This document shows, piece by piece, positions 32,422 through 44,300 of a stretch of DNA of 64,000 nt. Position numbers and translations under genes: made by a program. Source of the DNA: Tetrapyrgos nigripes (lineage: Eukaryota > Basidiomycota > Agaricomycetes > Agaricales > Campanellaceae); NCBI GenBank assembly GCA_013368315.1, contig JAACJM010000070.1, positions 62,001 through 126,000 on the forward strand. Reading direction: 5' to 3'. The notes beneath the pieces are model-generated. The model was not told where the DNA came from. It made no database searches and worked only from the letters and a program-made list of their open reading frames with translations. The first letter of the stretch is position 1. Each line of letters begins with the position of its first letter.

Positions 32422-33324
32422 GTGATCGCTCTGGGGTATTCAATTGATCCCAGCTCCAAATCCTCATATTCAACAGCCACCAAATCATACATCCAGTTCT
32501 GCCAAAATCATGGTTTCAACATTGAACCCACCGAAGATACCTTCAGCCTGTACATCACTTACATGTGTCACTTCATTAAACCACCTTCTGTTTCAACCTA
32601 TCTCTCCAGGATATGTGATCAACTCGAGGCACATTACCCAAATATTCGTCAAGTTCATATGAGCAAATTAGTCAGGAGGACATTGAAGGGGTGCAAAAAG
32701 AGACACATGTATGAGAGGCAACAGAAGTGTGCATTGGGAAGAGAAGAACTGTCCGAGGTGTTTAATGATTTGAAGGATTCCAATGACCGTGATGATATGT
32801 TATTCCTGGTGATACTTTTTGTGGGTTTTTTGGCCATGATGAGGTTAGGAGAGTTGGTCTGGCCAGACACAGTGGGGCACCATGAGTTGCGGAAGGTAGT
32901 TATGTGTTCATCCTTGAAAATTGACGATGAGCACCATGAATTTCTCCTACCCACGCACAAATCTGATAAACAGTTCGATGGAAACAAGATTGTTTTACAA
33001 GCCACAGAAGGAAACAACTGCGCAGTGAAGATAACAAGAGGATACTTACAACATTGTGATTCCCTATATCCTGCTCATCTGAATCTCTTCACTCATAAAG
33101 ACAGCTCCATGCCCACCAGACAATGGTTCATCCAGTGTCTTCATCACTATTTCCCTAACATGTCTGGTCACTCCTTACGTTCCGGGGGTGCCACTCATTG
33201 CACATCACTCAGTGGTTACTCTTGGGAAGTTATCCAAACCATTGGCCGTTGGACTTCTGAAGCTTTCTGTCTTTACATTTGGAAACACCCATTATTCTTC
33301 TCAACCTTACTTATGAAGAAGTGA
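32422..33324 (+). CDS. Tyrosine recombinase of the Ngaro element
   Basis: An uninterrupted 300-aa frame. An N-terminal SAM-like segment (KSYIQFCQNHGFNIEP, SVSTYLSRICDQLEAHYPN) precedes the catalytic domain. The catalytic residues of the tyrosine-recombinase family can be placed: Arg in FLAMMRLGELVWPD, His and Arg in GHSLRSGGATH, Trp in IGRWTSEAF and the nucleophile Tyr in CLYIWKHP. This enzyme would insert the circular cDNA without leaving target-site duplications. The terminal KHPLFFSTLLMKK extends slightly past the usual end. It is the only intact frame of the element. Start uncertain: the frame opens upstream of the ATG at 32422. Confidence 0.85.
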   Translation: MIALGYSIDPSSKSSYSTATKSYIQFCQNHGFNIEPTEDTFSLYITYMCHFIKPPSVSTYLSRICDQLEAHYPNIRQVHMSKLVRRTLKGCKKRHMYERQQKCALGREELSEVFNDLKDSNDRDDMLFLVILFVGFLAMMRLGELVWPDTVGHHELRKVVMCSSLKIDDEHHEFLLPTHKSDKQFDGNKIVLQATEGNNCAVKITRGYLQHCDSLYPAHLNLFTHKDSSMPTRQWFIQCLHHYFPNMSGHSLRSGGATHCTSLSGYSWEVIQTIGRWTSEAFCLYIWKHPLFFSTLLMKK

Positions 33325-33405
33325 ACAACTCCACTTGGCTCTGGCTAACATTGTCCCTCACCTCTCCTCGCTCTCAAGACTCCCTAACATTCCATAGGCT
33401 TCTTA

Positions 33406-33476
33406 GCGTTGCCGAGCCATCATTTTCGTCGAAATATACCCAGGGGAGTCACTGTCTCAGGACTCCCCATGATTTG
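33406..33476 (+). repeat. Ngaro B1 repeat, left part
   Basis: GCGTTGCCGAGCCATCATTT to CTCCCCATGATTTG matches the start of B2 (40236-40305). The repeat is interrupted here by the gypsy element and resumes at 39780. Confidence 0.85.
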
Positions 33477-33641
33477 TGTAAGGACGCCCTCACATCCTTA
33501 TCACGTGGCCATGGTGTACGAGTACTTAGAGTCCTGATATTGATCAGTTCTGGACTTCTTCTTTTCCTCTGGTTCTTATACGACGTGTGCCTGTTCATTC
33601 GTGTGACTTGTGAGTGTTCTCGCCTATAAGGTGAGTTTCCA
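33477..33641 (+). repeat. 5' LTR of the gypsy element (165 bp)
   Basis: TG...CA ends. Relative to the 3' LTR it lacks about 41 bp between TTCTTCTT and CCTCTGGTTC, and shows several transitions. Confidence 0.88.
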
Positions 33642-34072
33642 CTTTTTTTTTGAACAGTAATTGTGCATGTTGCGAGATGCCATGCACATCGATAATGCCC
33701 AAGGCGTTTGATCTGGTAACCAGGCCAAGTGAATTCTCAGGTACGCTGCTGTACTCTTTCCATCAGAATTACCCAAGGCGTTCCTGAGGAAACTTCTGCA
33801 AAAGAGTTCTCACACCCACGCTGGCCTTGTGTTCCTGTCTTTTCATCTGTGCATCTCACTCTTCCTTGTTTTCCCTCCAAGACGTCACAAGAGACGTCCT
33901 GTGTACTTGTTCTTGGTTTTCATCATGCTGAAAGACACACTTGTTGTTCTTCATTGTTCTTTCATGGTCTCACAGTGCTGAAAGACGCACCACCCTTCAG
34001 TGTTCTCCATTTTATTTGTGTCCTCCTTGTACCTCACTTCCAGTGTCTCACTGTCATTCTTCAGTGCTGACT

Positions 34073-36310
34073 ATGCCACCCAGATTAACAAAGAACTCTC
34101 TTCACGCCATTCTGATTATTCCTTGCCCAAACAGTCCTGCCTGCAGATCTCCATCACCTCCATACACCTCTCCATCATCTCCATACTCCCAGCCCCCTTC
34201 TCCACCCTCCAGTGAATCTCTTTCCTCCAATGACTCTTGCATCATGAGTGATCCCACCTCTTCCACCACCTGCATCTACAGCGCAGGCCAAACCAAACTG
34301 CCTGTTGTTAATGCTGAACAGCTCTCTCCTCACAAATACTCCCGACTCCTGGGTCTGTTTGACGAATACTTCTGTCATAAGAACGTAGTCGCTGTGGATG
34401 CCGAGGGTAATATAGACAAGGCAGGTTGTCATACCATGCGGACTATGATCATGGCTTCCTTCTGAGCTGGTACCTCTCTGGATTATTTCAGAGGTCACTG
34501 CACAAGGTTACTTGCCATGATGGATGATGAGTTTGGCTCTGCCATCATCAAGCACATCGTTGGTGACGACTTTGACCAGTAGATCTACAAGAAAATGATC
34601 ACCCTGAACCAAGGCAATTCCCGCTTCCCTGTCTACACCAGCTCCCTCCTCACTTACAACTCCCTCATTCCCTCATCGAACCCAAACTGACTTGACCCTA
34701 ATCAGATGCTGGCACAGATTATACATGGTCTGAACCCTGACTTTAAAAACTTCATCTGTTCCAAGGCTGTCGCCTTTGTATTACCTCCCTCCCCTGCAGC
34801 AGCAGAAGGCGAGGAACCATGTGACATGCTCCAGGAATGGATCGAAGTTGTTGAGAGCCATTGGAACCACTTTTGGCATTACGAGAAACCAAAACTTGAC
34901 CGCCTCAGTCAACTGGACTCTCTCCAAGCCAGGGTCACTGGTTGGGAAAACAAACGACCATCTACTTCCTCACACTACAATAACGCACATCCCAAGTCCC
35001 GTCTGTTCAAGAACTCCATCAACAACACTTCTTCCAGATCTTCCTCCACCACTTCGTCTTCCACTTCCACTCCCCCCAAGATCGACAAGATCCAGGAGGA
35101 CGCTGTCCAGCTCAAGATCTACAATGAGCACCAACTTTGCAACTGCTGCAGACTCTGGTTCAGACCTGCAGGTCATGATGCCAGAGACTGCAAGAACTCA
35201 GCTGCGTTGGACGTTCCCTACCCATCTGGTGGCCTGACGAACGATCATGTTAAGGCAGCCAAGATGATATCTTCCAAATCCAGTAACTGCCCAGTCGAAA
35301 TGGGTGTTGTGTTGAAGTATGTCATCATGATGCTCAAACTGAAGCCTGCAGCAGCAGTCATTCCAGTCGCTGAGGAAGCTCCCGTCTCAGACGTTACCCC
35401 CTTTCTAGAGGCGCTTGCAACTGAATCTTCTTCGACAAACATTGCGGCCGTGTTGGGTAACGTTCCCATTGTTCATTCTGCTTCTGGAGCCCAAGTCTTT
35501 TCTCGTACTCAAGGGAATCCATCCTCTCACCATTTCTCTGCGGCCGTCTTCCCATCTGTAGAGGATGAGTCAGATATGGATGATGAAGACTGGCAGCACC
35601 TGTTCCTGAACATTCTGACACAGGTCAAAGTCAAGTCGAAGCCTAGGGTCTCTGTTCCTCAAACGGTATGTGCTGTGTCTTCTTGTCCTTCATCTTCCCC
35701 GATGTCTTCCCTGTCTTCCCCTCCCATTTCTTCTCCCACTTGTTTCTGGCCTGCCCTACTTGAGGGCCCCAATGTTTCGGAACCCCTTCGTCTCCCATTA
35801 CTGTTGGATGATGGCTCATCTTATGTCCTCATTAGGCTTAGTTTGGTCGAGTTGCTTGGACTGAAGCAATACTGACTTTACAAACCCAAGACCATATCCG
35901 TTGCGACACATTCCGACTCTGCACCCACAACAACCACACTTACACATTATGTCAAATTGACCCTCTCTGATCCCTCTCTTGCATGGACCTCCCGTACTGT
36001 ACACACCATCGTAGCACCCTCCCTTTGCGCACCTATGATACTTGGCAAACCGTTTCTTATTCATAATGATTTGTTCACCGACCATAGGGCCGGTTCATGT
36101 ATACAAAAACACTCTGGTTTTGATTTACTTAATCCTTCTGTACCAACATCTTCTGTACCTAAACCTTGTATCTCTCCAAAGCAGCGTCGTCTGGATGTCT
36201 GCCATCTACACCTTAATGTCATCCATGAATTGAAAGAGTTCCATGAACGTAACCCTCGTCTTCGCATTTCTGAGAATATTACTCCCTTCAATGTTGCCGC
36301 TGCATTATGA
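34073..36310 (+). pseudogene. gypsy gag-protease region (interrupted)
   Basis: From MPPRLTKNSLHAILI the frame carries a Pro/Ser-rich segment, the gag core (HKYSRLLGLFDEYFCHKN, LAQIIHGLNPDFKNFICSKA) and a zinc-knuckle-like LCNCCRLWFRPAGHDARDC near 35140. A protease-like LLLDDGSSYVLIRLS lies near 35800. Stops at 34463 (TGA), about 34580 (TAG), about 34688 (TGA), 35873 (TGA) and 36308 (TGA) all keep the same frame on both sides, so they are point substitutions and not frameshifts. Confidence 0.8.
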
Positions 36311-39300
36311 AGGCAGATCGAGCACCTTGAAGTTATACAAAATTACACAGAGCATGCGCAACGTCTAAAGGACAAATACGCTGCCGTGTTCGATCCTATT
36401 CCTCATGTGGATGAACTGCCAACAGACATCACTTGCTCCATCAAACTCAAGAATGCACACTCATATGCCTCCCCTAAGAAGTATCGTGAAGCATGGAGTA
36501 TTTTGGTACAAAAACACATCGAGATGGGGCGTATCTGTCCGTTGTCGTCACCCATTTCATCCCTGGCCTTTCTGATCCCAAAGGCTGACCCTTCTGTGCT
36601 GCCACGTTGGGTAAACGATTACCGTGTCTTAAATGGAAACACCGTACCTGACCGCCATCCTCTACCTCGAATCGAAGAGATCCTCTCTGACTGCGCCAAA
36701 GGAAAAATCTGGGGTAAAATTGACATGACCGATTCCTTCTTCCAAACCCGGCTCGACAAAGCTAGCATTCCTTTGACAGCAGTAAACACACCTCTTGGAT
36801 TATACGAATGGATAGTTATGCTGATGGGAATCCGTAATGCCCCAGCTATCCATCAATGTCGTGTCTCGACTGCCCTACGTAAATACATTGGTAAATTCTG
36901 CCATGTGTACCTTGACGATATTGTCATCTGGTCCGAAAATGATGAGGAACATGAACAACACGTCTCCCTGATTCTCGAGGCTCTCGCAAACAATAAACTC
37001 TTTTGTAACCCCAAGAAATGTCATTTCTTCCAGCTGGAACTCGACTTTCTTGGCCACCACATCTCTCAACGTGGCATCGAAGCGCAAAGCTCCAAGTATG
37101 ACGCTATTCTAAATTTCCCTGCTCCGACTTCTGCAGAACAGGTCAGGCATTTCTTGGGTATGGTCCGGTTCATCGCAGGCTACCTCACTACAGAGTTAGC
37201 TGAGTATACTCGTGTGCTGACTCCTCTCACAAAGAAGGAGTGTAATAGCTCTTTTCCTGAGTGGACCTTGGACCACCAGAAAGCCTTTGTCCGCATCAAG
37301 GAGATGGTGGTAGAAAGGGCCACCTTAACTACGATTGACCAAGCTAATCCTGGAGATAATCAAGTCTTCCTCATCTGTGATGCAAGTGACTGGAGAATGG
37401 GCATGGTTCTGGCTTGGGGCCCTGACTTAGCATCTGCGAAACCTGCTGCCTTTGATTCCGCGCAACTATCAGGCACAGAACTTAACTACCCAGTGCATGA
37501 AAAAGAATTACTTGCTATTATCTGAGCTCTAAAGAAATGGTGAGCAGACTGCTTAGGCATGCCAATACAGGTTCTCACTGATCACCGCACACTCGAGAAC
37601 TTCACTTCACAAAAAGACCTCAGTCAACGACAGTTACGCTGGCAAGAATTCTTGAGCCAATATGAAATCTTCATCCACTATCTCCCTGGTGAACTTAATT
37701 CAGCTGCAGATGCTCTCTCCCGCATCCCTCCAGGTGCCCTGCCAGGTGAATCAGTTATTGAACATGATACTAGTTCCTTCCATGCAGATCTTTGGTGTGC
37801 TGCACCAGTGGCATTGGTGTTGAGCCTACAAGTTGATTCAGAGTTTGTTGAGGATATCAAAACAGGTTACGAGTCTGATATCTTCGCGCAGCGATTGGAA
37901 AGTCAGAGTAAATCCTCCGTCCCAGGCATTGAACTCCACAATGGACTTTGGTACATTGACGGGCATTTGTACATCCCCAAATTCAAAGATCTTCGAGAAT
38001 CACTTTTCCAACTGGCGCATGATGCGTCGGGTCACTTCGGGGGCATGAAATCATATGAGTATCTACGACATTCATACTACTGGCCAAACATGAGGCATGA
38101 CCTGATGAAAGCCTACATACCAGGGTGTACTGATTGCCAATGCAACAAGAGCTCAACAGTAAACCGTTGAGGCCCATTACATCCCCTACCTGTTCCTGAC
38201 AGTAAACTTGCTAGTGTCAGTTTGGACTTTATTGGTCCATTGCCCGAGGATGATGGCTTTAACAGCATCTTGTTGATGACCTGTCATTTGGGAGCAGACA
38301 TTCATATAATCCCAATGTTGACAGATATCAGCGCAGACGAAGCTGCCCTCTTGTTCTTCTGTCATTGGTATTGTGAGAACAGCTTGCCAGACGACCTGGT
38401 CTGCGATCGCGACAAACTATGGATCTCATCATTTTGGAAATCGTTCTTACATCTCACTGGAATAAAACTCAAGATGTCCACTGCCTACCATCCGGAAACA
38501 GATGGATGCTCGGAGAGGTCTAATAAAACAATCAATCAATGCATACACTACTATGTTTCACGCAATCAAAAGGGCTGGGCTTCGGCTACTTACAAGATTC
38601 ACTTTGATATTCTTAATGCAGTGAATGCAAGCACAGACTTGTCTGGTTTCCAGTTGAAAACAGGAAGAGCACCTCGGCTCATTATGACACTCGAAAAAAA
38701 CATTTCTGCGGAGGATAAACCAGCTGCAGACATTTTGTGAGCCATCTTGGAGAACGAGGCAGATGCCCGAGATTGCCTACTCATGGCAAAGGTACTCCAA
38801 GCCGAAATGGCAAATAAGCATCGTGGTTCCCCAGACAAATTCAAAGAGGGTGATCTCGTCATGCTAACTACTATACATAGATGCAGAGAATACGCAAAGA
38901 AGGGAGAAACTCGGACTGCGAAATTCTATCCTCACTATGACAGTCCATACAAGATTGTCAAGGCTCATCTGGAGACCGATAGTTATACTCTACATCTCCC
39001 TAACCAACCCAAGGTTTTTCCGACCTTCTACGTGGGCGAGCTAAAACGTTTTGTAGCAAACGATGAGACTCTTTTCCCCAACCGAGCTCTCCCAGGCCCT
39101 ATCATCACAATGGTTGACGGACACGAGGAGCATCAGATTGAAAAGATACTCGATGCTCAACCCTGGGGTAGAGGTTGGAGCTTCCTGGTTTGTTGGTCAG
39201 GCGAAGGTCCCGAAGAGGACCGTTGGATTGCTTATTCCTTGCTAGAAGACTGCGCAGCACTAGATCAATGGTATACTGAAGGAGGAGACAGGCCTGATGT

Positions 39301-39334
39301 GCCCGAATTTAACGGTATTATCAGAAATAACTAA
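36311..39334 (+). pseudogene. gypsy pol: RT, RNase H, integrase, chromodomain (interrupted)
   Basis: RT: SLAFLIPKADPSVLPRWVND, GKIDMTDSFFQTRLD, catalytic VYLDDIVIWSEN and LDFLGHHISQRG. RNase H: FLICDASDWRMGMVL, ELNYPVHEKELLAII, QVLTDHRTLENF. Integrase zinc-binding part: HDASGHFGGMKSYEYLRHSY and GCTDCQCNK. DDE core: SLDFIGPLPE, VCDRDKLWISSFW, TDGCSERSNKTINQ. The C-terminal chromodomain is HQIEKILDAQPWGRGWSFLV, CWSGEGPEEDRW. TGA codons at 37523, 37541, 38168 and 38738 interrupt the frame at places where Trp or Arg would be expected. Each can arise by one transition from TGG or CGA. Confidence 0.9.
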
Positions 39335-39568
39335 CACTAACTATTCCTTTTACTTCTCTGCAGGTTCCCTTCCATTCCTTCCATTTCTGTACTGGCAGAA
39401 GAAGACTGCTGAAGAGAAGTCGAGGTTAGATGGTTTCCCCTTTCTATTTCTCATGGTTATCGCTGGGTTCGCGCCTGGCGTGGTTTACAATAATGACACT
39501 TACATTCCCCGTTGAATATTGCTCGAGGTTTTTGAATTGCTGGGTTTTTTGCTCTAGGTGGGGAGGGG

Positions 39569-39774
39569 TGTAAGGACGCCCTCACGTCTTTATCACGTGG
39601 CCGTGGCGTACGAGTACTTAGAGTCCCGATATTGATCGGTTCTGGACTTCTTCTTCTCTCACTCTTACCACATCCTTGTATATCGTATGATATCCTTTCC
39701 TCTGGTTCTTATACAACGTGTGCCTGTTCATTCGTGTGACTTGTGAGTGTTCTCGCCTATAAGGCGAGTTTCCA
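39569..39774 (+). repeat. 3' LTR of the gypsy element (206 bp)
   Basis: Starts TGTAAGGACG right after the polypurine tract and ends GGCGAGTTTCCA, followed by the target duplication ATTTG. Confidence 0.9.
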
Positions 39775-39779
39775 ATTTG

Positions 39780-39832
39780 CTTATTAATTTCTCGCCCGAA
39801 ATTCCTCTCGAACGACGTTGCAAGATGATTAG
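39780..39832 (+). repeat. Ngaro B1 repeat, right part
   Basis: CTTATTAATTTCTCGCCCGA to GCAAGATGATTAG resumes the B repeat after the gypsy insertion and abuts A2 directly. Confidence 0.85.
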
Positions 39833-40198
39833 TTGTGTTTTAAAAAGGGTTTTACAAAAATCTAATCATCGCTGTGAGTTACGCCGTGAATTTCCTATTC
39901 CCTCTCTCTTATACCCATCGCGCAGGACCCCAGGGGTGTCCATTGCTTATCCCGTTCTTGATTTTCCCCTATCTGCTTCCGATTATTTCCCTATCTTAAT
40001 ATATTGACATTTATCTCTATAGTACCTTAGATTGGTCTCCTTTCTTACTCTGTTTCATTCCCTGATTCATGTATACTTATACCCGAGAGCCACACTTTCA
40101 TTTCCCCTCACGAGTCTCTCGGGTATGTCGTTTATTTCTCCTGATCCTTTCATTTCCCCTTATGAGTCTATCAGTGGTTATCAGTAGATTTTTCATCA
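39833..40198 (+). repeat. Ngaro A2 repeat
   Basis: 366 bp matching A1 (30896-31259). Confidence 0.85.
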
Positions 40199-40235
40199 CC
40201 CACCGTCCACTCCCGTATGTACATTATGTACTATT

Positions 40236-40359
40236 GCGTTGCCGAGCCATCGTTTTCGTCGAAATATACCCAGGGGAGTCGCTGTTTCAGGACTCCCCGT
40301 GATTCGCCTATTAATTTCTCGCCCGAAATTCCTCTTGAACGACGTCGCAAGATGATTAG
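40236..40359 (+). repeat. Ngaro B2 repeat (uninterrupted)
   Basis: The complete B repeat, which shows what B1 looked like before the gypsy insertion: GACTCCCCGTGATTCGCCTA spans the position where ATTTG was duplicated in B1. It marks the 3' end of the element. Confidence 0.85.
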
Positions 40360-41313
40360 ATATAAGTGAGAAGGGATAATAAAAGAAGGAAGTAAATGGA
40401 AAAGAGCCGTTATGGTATAAGGTACGTAGAAGATAAGAAATAAGAGAAAAAGAAATAGGGGTTAAAGCGTACTCGTGACTTTGATTTCCAAGCTTCATGC
40501 GTGCCTTGGGGCTAGCTGCATCTGATGCATCTTCCTGCAATACCCGAATTCTGTGATCATTGGTGATCTTTTGGATTCTGACAATTTAATATTCATCAAA
40601 GCCCTGGGGAGGGAGACCGTTGAGGTGAGTTGATATTGATTATTTTGATTTTTTATCAACGACAGTCCTGATGTGCTGATGATTTTGCCCTTTCTTCATC
40701 ACATCGTGTGGTTCTTCCCATGGCGTATCTTCAATCATCTCGCTAGCCGCTAAAATACTTGTCTTAAAACTTGAAGGAGTTGACTGCCTTGTGTCACTGG
40801 TGATTACCTTCTCATTGACAACCATTCAGCTTTATGATTTTGCAATGGCATTACAATACATGAATATACCTTTGTGCAGATACTGTTTGCAAATGTCAGA
40901 CATCAATGACAAGATGGTTTACTGTAGTTGCTATTCCACCAGGACCTCGCAAAGTAGAAACTTGGTGGAAACTGTCAGTGATCACGTGTCCGGGACACTT
41001 CTTCGAAGCAATCTTGCTAAGTGTAGCTCAACTCAATTGCTCGGCATAAGCCATCAATCCAAAAGATACAGTCTCGCGCAATCACATATCATGCATGCAC
41101 ATGACTTGGACACTTTCTTCGCTTTGTGCCTGCGTACATCTAGCTATGACAGACAATTCTGCTGAAAATAAGTGAGTGACGATGCCTCTTCACTGAATCT
41201 CATTATCATCTAAAACTACGCTACGAAGTCTTTCCAAGCCGCCATCTATGGAGATTGGGTCTGGTTTTATTATTATTTGAGCAATCATTTCTTTCTGACC
41301 AAACACTTTTAGG
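40360..41313. other. Unassigned region between Ngaro and the NLR gene
   Basis: Several open frames exist on both strands (for example 40791-41165 plus, 40640-40825 minus) but I recognise no domain, and the minus-strand reading near 40480-40620 has an in-frame stop. It may contain old transposon debris. The last 150 bp serve as the NLR gene promoter. Confidence 0.35.
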
Positions 41314-44300
41314 ATGTTTAATCAGGCCTCACAATTTACCATCACTCAGAGCCCAATTACTGTTATTGGCGGTAATCAAATAAATCAGAGTGAGTTATAC
41401 TAACTTGCTGTCTCAAATTGCCAGTCACAATCGAAAAATAACAATAAAACATTACAGGCAATGTAGTGGGCAGTCCAAAAGATTTGAAGTGGATTAATGC
41501 ACCAAATCCATTTGAGAATTTCTACAGTGCAGAACAAAAGATAGTGCAAGGCACAGGCACCTGGTTGCTTGAGCACAGGTTATTTCAAGAATGGAAGACT
41601 GGCATGAGCCCTTTCTTGTGGCTTCAAGGCAAAGGTCAGTTTTCAGAAGTATTGTTAGAGATTTGCTTGTTCCTAAAATGTTCTTGATTTAGCTGGTTCT
41701 GGAAAAACCTTTTTATGGTAAGTGAACTTATCAGAATGTGAGATTGAGGGAACCTTAAATATTCTCTTTAGCACTAATGTCATCAAGACTTTGAGAAAGG
41801 ACTCTGTGTTCCTTTATTATTATTTTGATACTCGCGATAAAGCCAAAGTGGATTATAGTGGAATTGTCTGTTCCTTGTTGCAGCAAGTGGCAGCAGAGGC
41901 AATCAGACAGAATAGCGAGAATGCTTACAATGCAATTCATCAGCTCTATATCAACAGCAAAGAAGGGAAATTTCTTATTCCAGAGGATATGGAGTCCACT
42001 CTTTTGGATTTGATGGCAATGATGGATGCTGTTTACATTATAATTGATGCCCTAGATGAATGTGCTGAGGAAGATCAAGGCAAACTACTAGCCTTGGTAG
42101 ATACATTACTCACCAAACTCAAAAACTGCTTTGTGTTTGTATCAAGCCGTCCACATATTAATACAACTCACAACAAAGCTGAGATTATCTCATTGGATAA
42201 ACAGATGTCAGATGTTGGTATTAGTTCTGATATCAAAGAATATGTGGATACAAAATTACAAAAACAACATGCTTGGTCTCCTGAGCTGAAGGCAGAAATA
42301 AAGGACACTTTAGTGAATAGTGCTAATGGACAGTAAGTATTCATTTTAATTTGAATAATCTCAAGAGCAATGTGCTAAATGATTGCAATAGAATCAGATG
42401 GGTAGATTGTCAGTTGACAGCGCTGGATGGGATCAAGATGCCAAAAAGGGTCAGAAAAGCCTTAAAGAGTTTGCCAAAAACTTTACAAGAGACATATGCC
42501 AAGATTTTGGAGCAGGTAGAAGAGGAATTGAGAGATGATGTAAATACAATTTTTCAGTGGCTGCTGTTTGCTTATAGGCCATTGACCGTAGGAGAGATTC
42601 AGCATATACTGGCAGTTGATGTAGAAGAAAAAACATTTTCATCTCAAGATCTGCTTGAAAATATTGAAACAGAGCTACATAAAGTGGTGAATTCTAGCTT
42701 GGTAGTCATTATTCAAGCTAGTGTTGAAGAGGACATATGGGGTTGGGAAACGCTGCGTGTTATGACAGTCCAACTAGCTCATCCTTCTGTAAAAGATTAT
42801 CTGCTATCAGAAGCAGCTATGCAAAGTGTTTCGGGATATTTTCAAATGAATAGTGCTCTAGCCCATGAAGCTATTTGTCAGATGTGTATTGTTTATCTTC
42901 TATGCTGTGGACAAGAAGCAATTAATGTGGAAAAATGTGCCTTAGCACATTATGCTTCCAAGTATTGGTTCTTGCATTCCAATCAAACCAAAGAAGAATG
43001 TTCAGCCATATTAGACCTCAGCTGCAAGCTCTTAAGCACTACACAGCCTGCATATTATAACTGGTTGAATGTGTATACACCTGATACATGGGATAATGAA
43101 CCAGATAACATAGCACAACCTCTTTATTATGCTAGTTATACAGGACTGAAAAGTGTTGTTATGTATACACTTGAAAAAGGAGCTGATGTCAATGCACAGG
43201 GTGGAGAATATGGAAATGCACTACAGGCTGCAAGCCGTAGTGGGCATCTAGAGGTTGTGAGAGCACTCCTTGAAAAAGGAGCTGATGTCAATGCACAGGG
43301 TGGATTCTATGGAAATGCACTACAGGCTGCAAGCTATAATGGGCATCTAGAGGTTGTGAGATGCACTCCTTGAAAGAGGAGCTGATGTCAATGCACAGGG
43401 TGGAATATTATGGAAATGCACTATTGGGCTGCAAGCGATAATGGGCATCTAGAGGTTGTGAGAGCACTCCTTGAAAAAGGAGCTGATGTCAATGCACAGG
43501 GTGGAAAATATGGAAATGCACTACAGGCTGCAAGCGATAATGGGCATCTAGAGGTTGTGAGAGCACTCCTTGAAAAAGGAGCTGATGTCAATGCACAGGG
43601 TGGAGAATATGGAAATGCACTACAGGCTGCAAGCAAGAATGGGCATCTAGAGGTTGTGAGAGCACTCCTTGAAAAAGGAGCTGATGTCAATGCACAGGGT
43701 GGATACTATGGAAATGCACTACAGGCTGCAAGCTGTAATGGGTATCTAGAGGTTGTGAGAGCACTCCTTGAAAAAGGAGCTGATGTCAATGCACAGGGTG
43801 GAGAATATGGAAATGCACTACAGGCTGCAAGCCGTAATGGGCATCTAGAGGTTGTGAGAGCACTCCTTGAAAAAGGAGCTGATGTCAATGCACAGGGTGG
43901 AGAATATGGAAATGCACTACAGGCTGCAAGCCATAGTGGGCATCTAGAGGTTGTGAGAGCACTCCTTGAAAAAGGAGCTGATGTCAATGCACAGGGTGGA
44001 GAATATGGAAATGCACTACAGGCTGCAAGCCGTAGTGGGCATCTAGAGGTTGTGAGAGCACTCCTTGAAAAAGGAGCTGATGTCAATGCACAGGGTGGAG
44101 AATATGGAAATGCACTACAGGCTGCAAGCTGTAATGGGATCTAGAGGTTGTGAGAGCACTCCTTGAAAAAGGAGCTGATGTCAATGCACAGGGTGGATAT
44201 TATGGAAATGCACTACAGGCTGCAAGCTATAATAGGGATCTAGAGGTTGTGAGAGCACTCCTTGAAAAAGGAGCTGATGTCAATGCACAGGGTGGACATT

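Larger units (their letters stand above)
33477..39774 (+). mobile_element. Ty3/gypsy chromovirus retrotransposon, nested in Ngaro B1
   Basis: Bounded by LTRs starting TGTAAGGACGCCCTCAC and ending GAGTTTCCA. It is flanked by a perfect 5-bp duplication ATTTG (33472-33476 and 39775-39779) and preceded at its 3' LTR by a polypurine tract GGTGGGGAGGGG (39557-39568). The internal part has gag with a zinc knuckle, protease, RT, RNase H, integrase and a C-terminal chromodomain, the order of chromoviruses. At least eight in-frame stops interrupt it. Confidence 0.93.
30896..40359 (+). mobile_element. Ngaro-type tyrosine-recombinase retrotransposon (degraded, with nested gypsy)
   Basis: The layout A1 (30896-31259), RT-RNaseH, tyrosine recombinase, B1 (33406-33476 plus 39780-39832), A2 (39833-40198), B2 (40236-40359) is the split-direct-repeat arrangement that defines Ngaro/PAT-like elements. 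A1 and A2 start with TTGTGTTTTAAAAAGGGTTT and end near CAGTAGATTTT.CATCA. B1 and B2 share GCGTTGCCGAGCCATC, CAGGGGAGTC and TTAATTTCTCGCCCGAAATT up to GATGATTAG. A1 runs straight into RT motif A, so gag and the first RT motifs are deleted. Without the gypsy insert it is about 3.2 kb. Confidence 0.85.

Noticed and set aside
34463..38740. Programmed TGA readthrough or an alternative genetic code in the gypsy element
   Set aside because: Surrounding host genes use TGA as a normal stop and the stops occur at many unrelated positions, consistent with mutational decay.
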